From Mesodorylaimus sp. YZB2_4 (taxonomy: Eukaryota > Nematoda > Enoplea > Dorylaimida > Dorylaimidae), in assembly GCA_030248295.1 (NCBI GenBank), contig JASANH010001213.1, forward strand, positions 434,001 to 498,000: DNA of 64,000 nucleotides. Direction: 5' to 3'. Position 1 is the first letter of the stretch. Each line of letters begins with the position of its first letter. The position numbers were made by a program, and so were the translations under genes. Shown one piece after another: positions 42,725-54,741 of this stretch. The notes under the pieces are model-generated. The model saw only the letters and a list, made by a program, of their open reading frames with translations, had not been told where the DNA came from and made no database searches.

Positions 42725-43972
42725 ATGTCGCCTCTCTCTGCCCCAGGTTTCGTCGTGATCCTGTTGATCACTGCAGTTCAGTCGCTGCAATGTCCAAACA
42801 GTAACGAAGACGCTGTCGAAATCAATGGCACGTTCATCTGCGTCTGGGGGGATATAACTCCAAAACTGAATCAACCGCAAGCGGCCGCGGCGTGCGAAAA
42901 TTTGACGGACATGCGCGTTTGGCGTCTGGTGGAGTTGGCCGAAAAGGAGAAAATCAACCATTTGTACAATGCCCTACTTCAAGGTAACCGTTCTGACTCG
43001 ATTTCGGTATTTTGGTTGGGGCTAGTCCTGAAAGAAGAAAGCAACAATACGGACGATCCAGCGAACTGGTACTGGATTTCGGACCTCTCGATGTTGAGTT
43101 CCACGTTTGAACTAGACGAAGTGCCGTGGGGCCAACAGCCGCCGAACTCCACAAACGAAACGAAATCTTGCGCGACAGCAAAGACCGCAAGCGGGCTCGA
43201 ATGGAATGCTGAAGCTTGCGACGACGGCCTGGCGGACACTCTGGTGTGCGAATGGTTGATGAACGAGACCATGATCGATGCGGAAATAACCACGGACGAA
43301 TCGACAGGACTGATCACTTTCGATACGCGGGAAACAAGTGAGGCGAATTCAACGGTGCTGAACATAAAAGACCCAGCAGACGCAGAAGCGAAACCGATCA
43401 AAGACGACTCTAAACTCCTGTGGACTGGAGTGGGACTTGGTGTATTCTTCGGAATTCTGCTCATTTGCGCTGCCATCGGTGTCGGGGTGTGCATTGTGCG
43501 ACGACGTAGGCGAAACAAGGCCGGTCATCCTTCAACAGCGGCACCCTCCTGCAGCAGTTCCCGTCCTGGTAGCTCACGCCGCGCACTCTCCGAGAAAGAT
43601 CGTGGGGACTACGAATTGGTGCAACCGAAATTTTCTCTCATCGAGCAGGACATAATCCAAAAGAAAGAAGCGCGAAAGTCGAAACATCGAATCCAAGCAC
43701 CGGCACCCGCTTGTTCTCCAGATGCAGTGCTATCGAAGTATCGCAAGACTGGTCCCTCGCGATCTCTCCCCTCGGACTCGCGCTCGTCGGATTCTCGACC
43801 ATCGAGCGAAGAGAAGCATGGAAGGCGCCGCCGCTCGAAAGGAAACCCTCGTCGCCCTACGCGCTGTCGGTCCAAGTCTCGCTCGACTGAGGAAACTGTA
43901 ATTTCAAAGTCCCGTCCGCCAAAGCATCATCGCCCGTCGAGGACCCGCAAGGCGAAGAATCATGAAGTCTAA
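42725..43972 (+). CDS. C-type-lectin-like single-pass membrane protein
   Basis: Intronless, 415 codons from ATG 42725. The leader MSPLSAPGFVVILLITAVQS ends before LQCPNS. Residues about 30-180 form a C-type lectin-like domain: QAAAACENL, RLVELAEKEKINHLYNALL, ISVFWLGLVLKEE, WYWISD, SCATAKTA, WNAEACDDG and LVCEW. The usual sugar-binding EPN/QPD and WND triplets are not visible, so carbohydrate binding is doubtful. A helix (WTGVGLGVFFGILLICAAIG) precedes a cytosolic tail of about 170 residues, very rich in Ser, Arg and Lys. An AATAAA lies 14 nt after the stop. An alternative leader from ATG 42664 would need an implausibly short intron. Likely a surface receptor or adhesion protein. Confidence 0.8.
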   Translation: MSPLSAPGFVVILLITAVQSLQCPNSNEDAVEINGTFICVWGDITPKLNQPQAAAACENLTDMRVWRLVELAEKEKINHLYNALLQGNRSDSISVFWLGLVLKEESNNTDDPANWYWISDLSMLSSTFELDEVPWGQQPPNSTNETKSCATAKTASGLEWNAEACDDGLADTLVCEWLMNETMIDAEITTDESTGLITFDTRETSEANSTVLNIKDPADAEAKPIKDDSKLLWTGVGLGVFFGILLICAAIGVGVCIVRRRRRNKAGHPSTAAPSCSSSRPGSSRRALSEKDRGDYELVQPKFSLIEQDIIQKKEARKSKHRIQAPAPACSPDAVLSKYRKTGPSRSLPSDSRSSDSRPSSEEKHGRRRRSKGNPRRPTRCRSKSRSTEETVISKSRPPKHHRPSRTRKAKNHEV

Positions 43973-45341
43973 ATCTCGTGCTGGTAAATAAAGCTGAAAG
44001 TTTTCAATGAACTAACTGATTCTGATGTAGTTCTGTTCGATGCACTGATTGTGAGTCTTTCGAAACCCAGTGAAAGTGTTTCCTATCCGCATTTTCAGGT
44101 TGAAGGCTAATAGCTGGAAGTTTTCCATCTCATGGGCATTAAAACATACTCAGAGAAACACATTCAGGGAGACGACGAGGCGAACTCTTTTGACTGGCTG
44201 TGAGACGCGGGGTGAGAATGCTTCTTGTTTGCTACACTCGGGAGGGCGTCACAAGATCTGCGAATCGAGAAAGCAAAAACCGAATGTGAAGCGAAAAGTG
44301 CATTTGAAAAACTTTATGACATATCTGAATGATCCACCGTTTCTATCTGAATTTTCCATTAGGGCGCTATTGAATCCAAGGTCGGACATCGGGTACCAAA
44401 CCCTTACATGAAACCGAAAACCTGACCCGAAAAGTCGGATGTGGGTCGGGTCGGGTTTGATTTTGCTCGGGTTGGGTCAGGTTAGGTTTTGATTTTGGAG
44501 CCCTCAAAAATCCGACTGTTGTAACTCACAGATGGACCTGGCTTGGACTGGATCGCTTTCGCCTTTGTCACAACCCAGACTCCTCTTCCGCGCGTCTCCA
44601 GGATGGGTCTATGTATATGGAATTCAAATTTCCACGCTACGCACGTGGACCAACAACAGTATACTGGGATGATTTTATAAGGTTCCACATGGAACTGGCT
44701 ATGGATCCATCCAGAGTGGAGACCAGGCTGGAAATTTTGCACAGGCTCCACATGGAATCTTGCAGTCCACATGGAGCCACTTTGGTGATTTTCTGAGGAT
44801 CCATATGGAACTGTCCTTGGCGGCAATCAGAGGCTACGGCTGGATTCCATGGTTCGAATATGTCGCACATAGATCATTAATTTAAGTCCCAATCATGGCT
44901 CGGCTTCGACAACGGCTCGAAGCACTACAAACAAATACCTTCGTGCCACATGTTATGACAAATGTCTGTTTTCTAAACAATAATGTGATGCTCTCATCAA
45001 TTTCTGAATACATTTCGTTGCAAAGGGATGACTCCATTTTTCCTAAATGTCTGACCAATGATTTTTCAGTGCACTAAAACAACTTTTTTCGGTGGTGTGG
45101 CCAATTACGTGCACGTACGCTCGTCCTCCCGCAAGTGACACAGCGGTGGGAAGGAGCAGCTGTTTCAGAATCCCCTTTTCTTCTATTTTCCATCATTTAG
45201 GCTCGCTTAGAATCGCAACGAGTCGGTCTACACAACAAAATGATGCTTTTTAAAATAGGTAGCCAGAGTCTTTGGCTTTCCTCGCTTGCCGCTGCTCTCA
45301 TTCTCTGTTTTAGCTAGAACCTATAACGAAGAACGGACGAA
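43973..45341. other. Intergenic with GGGTC and CCACATGGA word repeats
   Basis: Positions about 44420-44520 are built of GGGTCGGGT/GACCCGA words. Positions about 44680-44840 contain TCCACATGGA-like units four or five times. No gene recognised. Confidence 0.45.
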
Positions 45342-45728
45342 ATGGCTTACAGGCCTCGGCACGGACGTACATATTCGGCTTCGGCACTAGCGAGTAGCTC
45401 GTCCGTCCGCCGTCATCTCGACACCCAGACTTATTCTTATCATGCCTCACCTTATGGTGTTCACCCTCGGCCTGTCGAACTGCGATCATGGGCTGATGAC
45501 GATTATGTCGGCGACCTGCCGTTCGAGTATTGGCCCAATAAGCTGAAGTACTGCGATGTTTACAAACGAAAATGGATCGGATACAGCGAACTGCACAAAT
45601 ATTGGAAGAATCCTTTTGGATGGGAAAGGGGCCTGCCGAGATACAGTATTGCTTATCCAGCCGCGGGATGGAGGTCGTTCAAACGATATCGATACGTCAT
45701 TAATCCACCGTTAGTCCGCGTGCCGTGA
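45342..45728 (+). CDS. Small orphan protein rich in Tyr, Trp and Arg
   Basis: Single frame of 128 codons from an ATG in good context (GACGAAATGG). I do not recognise a family. The first 45 residues are Ser/Arg-rich and low in structure. The rest is unusually aromatic, with FEYWPNKLKYCDVYKRKW, KYWKNPFGWERGLP and AGWRSFKRYRYVINPP. There is no signal peptide or membrane helix and one cysteine. A pyrimidine stretch ending in TAG about 30 nt upstream suggests a 5' UTR intron. Base usage is that of the neighbouring real genes rather than of the repeats, and the conserved look of the aromatic half supports a real protein. Function unknown. Confidence 0.6.
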   Translation: MAYRPRHGRTYSASALASSSSVRRHLDTQTYSYHASPYGVHPRPVELRSWADDDYVGDLPFEYWPNKLKYCDVYKRKWIGYSELHKYWKNPFGWERGLPRYSIAYPAAGWRSFKRYRYVINPPLVRVP

Positions 45729-48445
45729 AGAACCTATTATGGAATCAGTAAGGGTGGGTACTGCCACTCGAAAATGAGCAGTAGAACCGCAAATTAGTGA
45801 TTGTTTATTTGTGTGTTTAGAAAGAGTAGAAAGAGCAGAAAGCCACTAAAAAAAGTCACCTGTATTTAAATTGCGTCAACTAAATTGTGCTTTGCATGGC
45901 CATTTCGAGGAGGCAAGTGTGCCTTTAGTCACAGTAAGTTAAAATTTGTTGGATAAGGGAAAAAGTAGGAAACGCTGAGTGTCTTATTCTTGTTGTCACT
46001 GTGGCATACTGCGGATACATATGACTCTGAAAAAAATAAATATGGATAGAATTTCAATATCATATCTCAAAAAGATATCAATAAATATATAAAAGATATT
46101 GGCTCATCACGATGCGCGCTTGTGCTTCATACAGGCTTCATACTGTATGTACATGACTTAAGATCAGGTCGGATGGGCACACTTTAAATGAAAGGCGGCA
46201 GGGCCCCCTTTCTTGGCTAGTTCTCTGGCCTCGCAGGGGGGCCATTGCCCACATTGCCTCACTGAGGTACGCCACTGTAGGGTGTGGTGATGTTTCAGTC
46301 AGGTGTGGTTAGCTGACTTTTTTAATGTTTTTTTTTAATTAATTGGTTGGGCCCCTGCAATCCCAGTTACCCAAAAGACTTCTAACCGTTTTGCCTATAG
46401 CCGGCCAGAAGTCATCGATAGGATATTTTTTCCAGCTTCCATTCTCCCCGCATCCTCCCCTGAGCGGGATCGACGATCAGGACATTGCACCCACTTGAGG
46501 ATAGGGTGCCAAAGAAGCGCAAAAAGTATCAATTCTGTATCTTAGCTTTCACCTGCGAAGGCCATATGGTCAGGGATGGGCGAAAATCAAAACAGCTCAT
46601 CCGAGTGTACAAGTATATCTACTCTACATAGCCGACAGTTGTCTGTTCAAATTATCACAGCATGATCACATGGCGCTGATGTGGTCATCGCTGGCTATCC
46701 ATAATCCTACATAATCTTATCTTTAATTAGAGAACATACATTTCGGATTTCGAATATGTTGGTTATGTCCGATACACCTATGTGAACAGTTAGCTGCTAT
46801 GAACAGCAGACTTTGTGTCTTGCCTGAATTATCCCGATCCATTCACGAACACCACTCGCGTTCATCTCGTTACGAAACCTACTGTGTAGTCTCCCGAATA
46901 TTTCGAATGCTAAAAATGATTTCAAATTACAGTTATACTGGAGATATGGGCCGACCTATATTGTGCGCATGCATAGGCATGAATATTTTAAGTACTGGCA
47001 GGGGCATGTATATCCTTCAATTTTTCCTTGGAAACTATAGCCAATTTTAGTTGATACTGTAAAAGGTACAGTATGCCTACAAATCATTCCCACCAACCTA
47101 ATAATAGGTAACACAAGATTTTAACAGAAATCCGAAGATCGTACCATTGTCGTTTCTATCCAGGTGTAGTATGCATGCAACATTTTCCTTATATAGAACA
47201 AATTCTTATGTTTTTGGAGGAAAATCCGTCGAAGCAAAAGAGGGAAACAAATAAAGTCTGCGAAGTTTTCATACAGGTGCCGAATCTTGATAAATCCAGA
47301 CACATAAAGATACAAGATAAATTTCTGTAGATATCGATGTCTAGATAGATAGATATAGTGAAAGGAATTTTGAAACTGACATTTACCATGCGCAAATCTG
47401 AAAAGTCACTTGATAGGTTACAAGCAGCTTTTAACCGTCACGCACAAAAATTGTAAGCACTTTTGGGAATGACAATTTGGCGTCCCTATAATGTAGGGTT
47501 GAGCCCGACCTGATCCAGTGTCTACTGAAGAAAACCAGCATGTTAGCCGCCATAGTTTTATTCTGGAAATGAAGTCTCGGGATACCTATTTTGAATATTT
47601 TAGTCGTTACTGTAGGCTTTTAGCCCTTCACTACCGCCAAAAAAGTGACCCTCTCAAGAAACCTTCGGCTGGTTTAAAAATGGATATTAAAATTTGCGAT
47701 AGAAAGGGTAGAAATTATAAGTCCACGTACGTGTGTCCTGCAGGTCTCTCAACTGTACAGGGAGGCAGGGAGGCATGTATTTGCTGTATCTGGACATTCG
47801 TTTCGTTACAGGCCTCGTGTCTGACCTTTTGAAATGGTGTAAGCCTCGGGCCTTTACGTTGAGGGCTCGTAGGTTACATCACGTCTCAGTGTTGCTTTTG
47901 CTGCAGTGCCAGCTGAGAGATGACGTGATTACACTCTTGATAAAACTGCTATAACAGCTTCAAAATGTTGAAAGAAACTCTGTCATCCAGATTTTTAGTC
48001 CTTGCGAGAAAGTCACTTTTGATACGGGAGCGATCCGAAACTTTGATCTATTTTTACCAGGTATGACAATGTACACAGGAGCACTTCGCACAAGTGCTGA
48101 TCCCCACCCACAGAGCCACTTCAACGGCTGGCTGGCTAGACAAAAAAAGCTCTAGCCTCGGCTACCCCGCTGACCTTTTAAAGCAAGCAGTTCAAACTAG
48201 TATGAAAATCGCAGATTCTGCTGCCTGCTGCAAAAATAAAAAGGATGAGACGATGAAAATGCGCTGGTTGTACTTTAATTTTTGTGACAAGCAAAGAGAT
48301 TGAATCAAACGCAACTTTTCTTGTTTTTTTAATCAATCAAATATTCCGCAGAATTTACGATAAATTTGCAGGAATGAAAAAAGTAGCAGTAATTATACCA
48401 CAAGTGCTAACCATAAAAAAATTAATCTGGGTTCTCGCAGCTCAT
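45729..48445. other. Long intergenic region
   Basis: No gene recognised. A SINE family B 3' fragment (TATAGCCGGCCAGAAGTCAT, minus orientation) lies at about 46395-46420. Open frames near 47518-47954 match nothing known. Confidence 0.4.
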
Positions 48446-51335
48446 TCATTTCTTTGCATTGTCCTGCTTTATCATATCAGCCGCTTTTTCAGCTACCATT
48501 ATTGTTGGAGCGTTGGTGTTTGCTGATACTTGGGTTGGAAATACGGAAGCATCGACCACGCGTAATCCGCGGATACCGTGGACCCTAAAATGTTGTGGAA
48601 TGACCACTGACTGAGTTAAAAAAGCGGCACTGGCATGCGACTTTGCGACCCTGCTGGACTTGCCCTTCATTTGCAATAAAATTTCATGTAGCCCCACGCT
48701 CTCCACTCTACCCAAATCGCCATAATCACGGAGAAATTTTTCAAATGAGTTCATGGCGGGGCATTTAATCCACGGGGTTGAATGTAATTTACAACACGTT
48801 TTAGCACCATAGTTCACTTCAGCTAATGATTTATTATTTGAAGCAGCCCAAACCATCTTGCAGTGAACGGAATTCACACATTGAGCATCATGACAAGGTT
48901 TCACCTGCTGCTTCCCACAGACTCTCTCGTAGGACGCATGTGACACTGCCTAGGATTGGGCCCTAGCGCAAATGCATGGCAGACGAAGGGGATAATGAGT
49001 CTGACCGGAGTCGGTGGGACCTTAGCTCCGAGTGAAGAAGGCAAGTCTTGCGACTATACCTACGGCTAGAACATCAACCCGAGAGCTTGACGTCTCCCAG
49101 CCACAGGGATCAATAATTTTCTACCTCTCGCCATGGCCTGCCAGTCAGGTTACACCAGCAAGGGACACTAAAAAAGCATTTGCTACAGTATACTGTATCT
49201 GAAAGTCTGCAGTACCGCTGCACCACTACCCAACTGATGACTGCATACTACACATATGCACTCACCTGAGTCGATGGTCGACCACACTGTTGTTGTTGGC
49301 TTTGCCCATACGACACGTGCTGACTGGATGATATAAGGCCATCGCGCGACTCCTAGCATGACACTTGATGTACTCGTCAGACCACAGCTTGTGCTTCTCG
49401 CATCCAGGAGCATGATTCTCGTGCAATTTCAAATCGTAGCGTTTCGTTTCAGGGCCAGTCACTAACTCAATGGCAGTTTTTAAACCTTTCGCTAAAATCT
49501 CTAAATCGACATCATTGTGGAAAAACTTTGGATCTACGATCGGTTTCTCTAACGGATTAGAGCTAGCAAGGCGAATTTCACCGGTGTTATGAGGATGGAG
49601 TAAGATTGCGTAGACGGCCATTCGAGCCACGGTCGATTTGTCTGGCGGATCAATAGCCTCGACGGCCTAAAACAAGGCCAGGATTGATTCCGCTTGTGCC
49701 ATACTGCTACATTCGCTACAGTAGCCTATAGTGATCTGATAATTAAGCTGACCTCTTTTTTCAAGTTGACCACTCTGTACGGCTTGAATGGTTCAACGGG
49801 TAGCAAATACAGCTCTACATCAGGCCACGGCTCTTTTGTCACTCCAGTCCTCGTGAATCCGATCACCTCGATTGGCCCAGCGGCTAATGGACCTGAAATT
49901 TTGACCTTATATTTTCAGAATAACTGCAGACCAAAATCATTTGTCTCACCTGTCCCGAAAAGATTGAACTGAATTTCAGCCAGTGCAAAGCGCACTGGGT
50001 CGTCTGGACTGACCCCATTGAACCCAACCGTGTCGTTCATGGAGGCTACGACATATGCGAAAATGTGGTCGAGCAGATTCTGGCCGACGGCGGGATTGTC
50101 AAGCAGCAGTGGAATGCCGTGCTGTGTCAAGTGGTCCTTGGGTCCGATTCCAGAGAGCATGAGAATATGGGGTGAATTGTAAGCACCACCACTAACGATC
50201 ACTTCTTTCTTGGCCTTCGCCTTCATTCTTATTCCGTTTTTCACGTATTCCACCCCAACGGCTTTTGGCTTACCGCCTGCTGGTGCTTTAGCGAATAGGA
50301 TCTGCAATCAATCCAGAGTAACAGTTCCTTTCAGGGCACGTAAAATTTGTCAAGTCCTTGAGAATGACTGACTGGAAACCATGTTCTCACCTTGGTTACT
50401 TGGGCACGTACCATCACGTGCAGGCTCTTTCTTTCCATGGCTGGTCTCAAATACGCCAATGCTGTGCTTTGTCGATATCCATCACCAAGGGCCACTTGGG
50501 CGTACGCAAAGCCTAGAATGGGAAGGCTATTTGGTTAAGCCTGGCCAGTCCCAGTCTGATCGTGAGTACCTTCCATGTCATCGACCCCGTTTATATCCTC
50601 TCTCCACCTGAACCCGCGTTTCTTCGCAGCATCGATCAGAGTATTCGTTAGTTGGCATCTGGGAGGGTCAATAATTTTCATGGGCCCACCTACGCCGTGG
50701 TACTTTTTGTCCTTTAAGCCATCAATTTGCAAGTCCTCCAGTTTTGCAAAGTACGGGAGAACGTCTTCATAACCCCAGCCTTCATTGCCCAATCTCAGCC
50801 AATGATCATAATCCTCTCTGGCACCGCGTACGTGGGCTCCGCCGTAATGGGAACTACATCCGCCCAGGCCAAAGGCTCTAGGCATGCGAAGTTGCTGAAA
50901 TACGAACGAGTACTTACTGGACCCATGGCAAATTGCAAGCGCATACTTTGTTGTGCAGACTATCACAGCATTTTTCTTGCGGCACTGTCACGTATTTCCA
51001 GTCAAACTCGCTCATCTCCAAGTACTTTTCCGTAGTGACCCATTTGGTGTACTTGAAATCAGTGTCGTCATATCCAGCCTCCAAAACCAGAACCGTAACT
51101 CCGGGGTCTTCGCTCAGCCGAGCAGCCAGCACGCAGCCAGCTGTGCCACCACCCACTAAAACTCACTGAAATTCGAGAAAAGTTACTCATAATAAAGTTT
51201 TTACGCACCAATGATGTAATCGTAGCTTTCGAAAAGATCCTTCGGTTCTTTTGTTAGTCTGGATGATTTTCTCGTTGACAAAGAATAATAAATGGCAATG
51301 GATAAGAGCACAGGTACGACCAACTTAATAAACAT
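48446..51335 (-). CDS. GMC-family FAD oxidoreductase, membrane-anchored
   Basis: Eight exons, phases all consistent: 51335-51209, 51155-50947, 50894-50570, 50512-50391, 50301-49950, 49892-49753, 49666-49266 and 48584-48446, 604 residues. It starts with a hydrophobic anchor ([19 protein letters not shown]), then the FAD dinucleotide fold [23 protein letters not shown] signature 1 ([20 protein letters not shown]), signature 2 ([17 protein letters not shown]), [18 protein letters not shown], the active-site [10 protein letters not shown] and the C-terminal [10 protein letters not shown]...[10 protein letters not shown]. The family includes glucose, choline and ecdysone oxidases/dehydrogenases; the substrate cannot be told. 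In signature 1 the usual GGSS-x-NxM is GGCSSHYGG. The last intron (48585-49265) holds a family C repeat. The donor after LHNK (GTATGC) was chosen by phase over a stronger-looking one downstream. Confidence 0.9.
48990..49165. repeat. Family C repeat fragment inside an intron
   Basis: The blocks GCGACTATACCT, ACATCAACCCGAGAGCTTG and CTCGCCATGGCCTGCC align with 8560-8660. It lies within the last intron of the GMC oxidoreductase gene. Confidence 0.6.
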
Positions 51336-51692
51336 GTTTGCACAGCACCTCAACTGGACGACTGCTGACTACTGACTGGTTTTAAACCGGCTTACGATTA
51401 GAGGTGTCTTGTTTAAAACTGGTCCTTCTTTCAATATTTGTGGTTCGACTTTTCAGTGATAAGGCAAGCCGTACCATATGTACAGTATGGATCTATCTAT
51501 ATGCGTAGCTACTGGGCCATACATATGGCAGCCATGCGGGACCTAAGATAAGAAGCTGGTATGTCTAGAGCAGGCTATGCATTCATGCACAACCATAGAT
51601 AATATCGAAGCACACACGCACTAAAATGTGCAGATATTGTTTTATATGCACTCATTGAAGGCAGTTCAATCTTCCAAAATAGGAATTCAAAT
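51336..51692. other. 5' flank of the GMC gene
   Basis: No gene or repeat recognised in this 357-nt stretch. Confidence 0.4.
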
Positions 51693-51866
51693 CAGGCCTC
51701 GTGGCCTGGTGGGTTAGGCGTCTGCCTCTCACACCAGGTGCGCAGTTACGGGCGAGTGTTCGACTCGCGGGCCGGTAAATCATATTGTGTAAAATGTGTC
51801 CCTCCACCCTCGAGTGCGCATAAGCGTTTGGTGATGTGGTAAAACATGAACATGATGAACATGAGG
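51693..51866 (+). repeat. SINE family A, best full-length copy
   Basis: The head CGTGGCCTGGTGGGTTAGGC holds the A-box region, with the B box at 51758-51766 (GTTCGACTC). The body then reads GTAAAATGTGTCCCTCCACC, CTCGAGTGCGCATAAGCG, TTTGGTGATGTGGTAAAAC, ending in ACATGAACATGATGAACATG. The spacing of A and B boxes is that of a tRNA. Confidence 0.85.
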
Positions 51867-52569
51867 CCGCTCAATATTTTCAAAAAATGCAAGTCGGATG
51901 TCAAATCAAACAAATCCTTTCTTTTCTTTCGTCGTAAAATCAAAGTCATGAATTTTGTTTTGTTTGCCCCTGTACCGTGCAGTGATACTGTAGCCTTACA
52001 GAAGTATTTACCGCTTTGTTATATTGCACTGCATGCAGCTGTCATGACAACAATTCCATGAGTACACACTGTTCTCGCACAAATAGGATCTTCAATAGGG
52101 CCCAAAGTTTTTTGTTGTCTGGACCCTGGGCGTTGTCGCGTAAAAAGTTGGAAAAAGCCTTTTTGTTTGGGACAAGTTCAGGACAATCCGTTTTGAATAA
52201 CGCGGACTGACGCCACCCGAGTCATCTCTAATCATAAGCATAGGGCAATTTACTGCTCACTGCCTTGCCCTAGAACTTGTCAACGCACTAATGCACGCAA
52301 GGTATACTGCTTAGTGTAAATGTCAAACCACGATGGTTTGTCCTGAAGTCTTAGAAACTGAAAATCCGCAATTTTCTTCGCTGAACTTGACCACTCGATA
52401 TTGTGCAAAATTCAGAAGAAGAACAGATTTTTTCATTTTTAATGTTCCAGCGAACAGTAGTGACAGTAAAATATTGGCCTACTATCATTTCCGCACGGGT
52501 CAGCCCAAACAAGTTGTCCGTTACCGGTCATTCTGAACGTGTACTGTGCGAGTGTAAACAGCAGACCAA
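51867..52569. other. 3' flank of the K+ channel gene
   Basis: No gene or repeat recognised. Confidence 0.4.
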
Positions 52570-54729
52570 TCAAACATTTAAAGTTGGTGGCTGGCTAGAC
52601 GCTGTGGTTTGTGTGCCGATGCTCGATGCAGCAGCTGATAATGCCATCAAGGCTTGTGATGGCGTAGTCGGGCTGTATTCGCTAGCCGTGCCACCTGTTT
52701 GGTCAATATATCTCATCCTCGCGGCTTCTCTGGGTACGTAAGCTCTCATCGAACCGTGTCCTTTCAGTCCCAGTTTGGCAGCTTCCATGAGTTGCAAATA
52801 TTCCTCCGGGTTCTCCATCAAGCGCCGCACCTGTTCATCGGTCATGTGGTACTGACGCTGTAGCATCTTCATCTGTTTCGTCCAAGCAGCCATGTTTACT
52901 GCCTTGCCTCCAATAAACGCTAAGGCGGCCTTGGCGCCTTCTAGCTTACGACCCATGTAGTGCATTTTGTTGATATAGTGCGTACCAACTAAATCGATGC
53001 ACATGGTGGCCAAGATGAGCCCGAAGAATATAAACAGCAGAACAAAAGCAGGATTGGAATCTTCGCTCGGGACCAAATCACCAAACCTGAAGAAAAGATC
53101 GAGATTCTGAAACTAAAATATGGACCACTAAGCGCCTGCTTACCCAACTGTGGTGACTGTAATCAGGCAAAAGTAGAAAGCATCCAAGTACAACCAGTCT
53201 TCCCAAGTGGAAAAAAGGAAAGAGCTAAGCGCGGTGTAACCGACAACTATCATCAGGATGAAGGAGGGGGGTACGGCCATTTCGTTCTCGCCTCCTTCGC
53301 CGTCTTCTTCTTCCTCCTCTTCTTCGTCCGCATCTTCAGTTCCGCTGGGCTTTTCTGATAACGTCTTGCCTTCTTCCAATTCGATCTGCTCCTTGTCAGT
53401 GTGTTTGTCATCCGAAGAGCCTTCGACAATCGTGTCATTATTTTGACCAGCTTTGGTATTGCTTACAACACTCTTGCGACGATTGGAATTTTTCGTACCA
53501 CCTAGACCTATGGCGTCGGAGGATCGTCGATGCGTTGAATAGTCCTTGCCGACCCAGGCTGACGATCTTCGACGCCCCGTTGATTGCCTCCCGCTCGACA
53601 CAAGAATGCTAGCCTGTTTGCTTTTACGACGACCAGGGTGCAATCGATTGAACACGTATCGACATCCATTCAGGAACTTGTCTTTTGCTATGACCATCTG
53701 ATCATACATCCACATGATCATCAATCCCACAAATTTGCCGATATCCGCGATCGTGACCAAAGTTAGAGGGATCCCCAAGACTGCGTAAATAATGCAGAAT
53801 ACACGCCCCCAAAACGTTTTTGGGACCAGGTTTCCATAACCTAAAATATTAGTGCTACAATATGACAACTACACAGACAGAGAGTTCGTACCAATTGTAG
53901 TAATGACTGTGGCCGAAAACAGGACGGCCTCCGTGTATGTCCACGAAGGCTCTGGTGAGTTATTATTCAATGCCACATCGGTCAGTCCTTCGTCAAATGC
54001 TTTAAAGGTTTCTTTAAGGACAGTCTCCAACTCGAGGAGTCCCTGCTCTAAAAACTCTTCGTCATTGAGACTTCCATTCTGACTGAGATTCCACATGCGA
54101 TCTAAGTACTCCTCCCTCAGATATCGAACGCGATCGATTATTTGCTGCTTCTGTTCAATTTCGTTTGACCGCTCTATGATGTAAAACGCAGCGGCTCCGA
54201 TCATTGTATAAAGTACAACAATTGTGGCCAATGCTAAATGAGGAACGACGACTCGAACTCGCTGAAAGTGCTGCAAGTTTTTTCTGATAACGATAAAAAG
54301 AAACTAAAAACTTACTGTAAGCCACGTTGGCACTCCTGGTTTCGCTTCATCTTCGTCTTCATCCTCTTTCGCCTCTGAGCTTTGCAATTCGCACGATTTC
54401 AGCAGCTCGTCGCCAGACACTCCAAATCCTCGATACGATCCATCGCTTTTCTGACTGCTGCCAGAAGCGCCGCTCAAACTGGTGTCGAGTCGCGAAAGGC
54501 GACTTTTCCTCCTTTCTTGATCAGTCACGTCTGAAAAAGTACGATTGAAGCTAACGCGGCTACAAAGAAGGCTATCCCACCTACGCAAGTCCAGTTTTGC
54601 AACTTCCAGTAGTTGCTGACTCGGCTGTCCCAGAGTTGGCGAAGATGGCTTGCTGCTTTTCCTTTGCACCCGTTCTCCCAGTGTGTAGTCGTCTGACCCA
54701 CGACGCAAAGCCAATGGAGTCAAAATCAT
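52570..54729 (-). CDS. Two-pore-domain (TWK-type) potassium channel
   Basis: Exons 54729-54316, 54270-53892, 53840-53144 and 53086-52570 join in phase to 668 residues. A 63-nt stretch in the first exon (about 54589-54527) has GT...AG ends in matching phase and may be a further intron. Cytosolic N-terminus of about 140 residues, TM1 at LALATIVVLYTMIGAAAFYI, an outer cap with a glycosylation site (NLSQNGS), pore 1 with TTIGYGN, TM2, a long loop of about 130 residues, TM3 at FILMIVVGYTALSSF, pore 2 with TTVGFGD, TM4 at LLFIFFGLILATMCI and a cytosolic tail. Both selectivity filters are split by an intron right after the first Gly. Works as a dimer leaking K+ across the plasma membrane. The TM2-TM3 loop is basic then strongly acidic (EDADEEEEEEEDGEGG). 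A splice acceptor just upstream of the ATG suggests a 5' UTR exon. Confidence 0.88.
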
Positions 54730-54741
54730 AACTGTATTCGC

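Noticed and set aside
44350..44530. TIR element around the GGGTCGGGT patch
   Set aside because: A possible TAGGGC/GAGGGC end pair was seen, but no 8-bp duplication could be found, so no boundaries are claimed.
53253..53446. Small frames opposite or out of frame with the acidic loop of the K+ channel
   Set aside because: They arise from the repetitive GAA/GAG codons of the loop.
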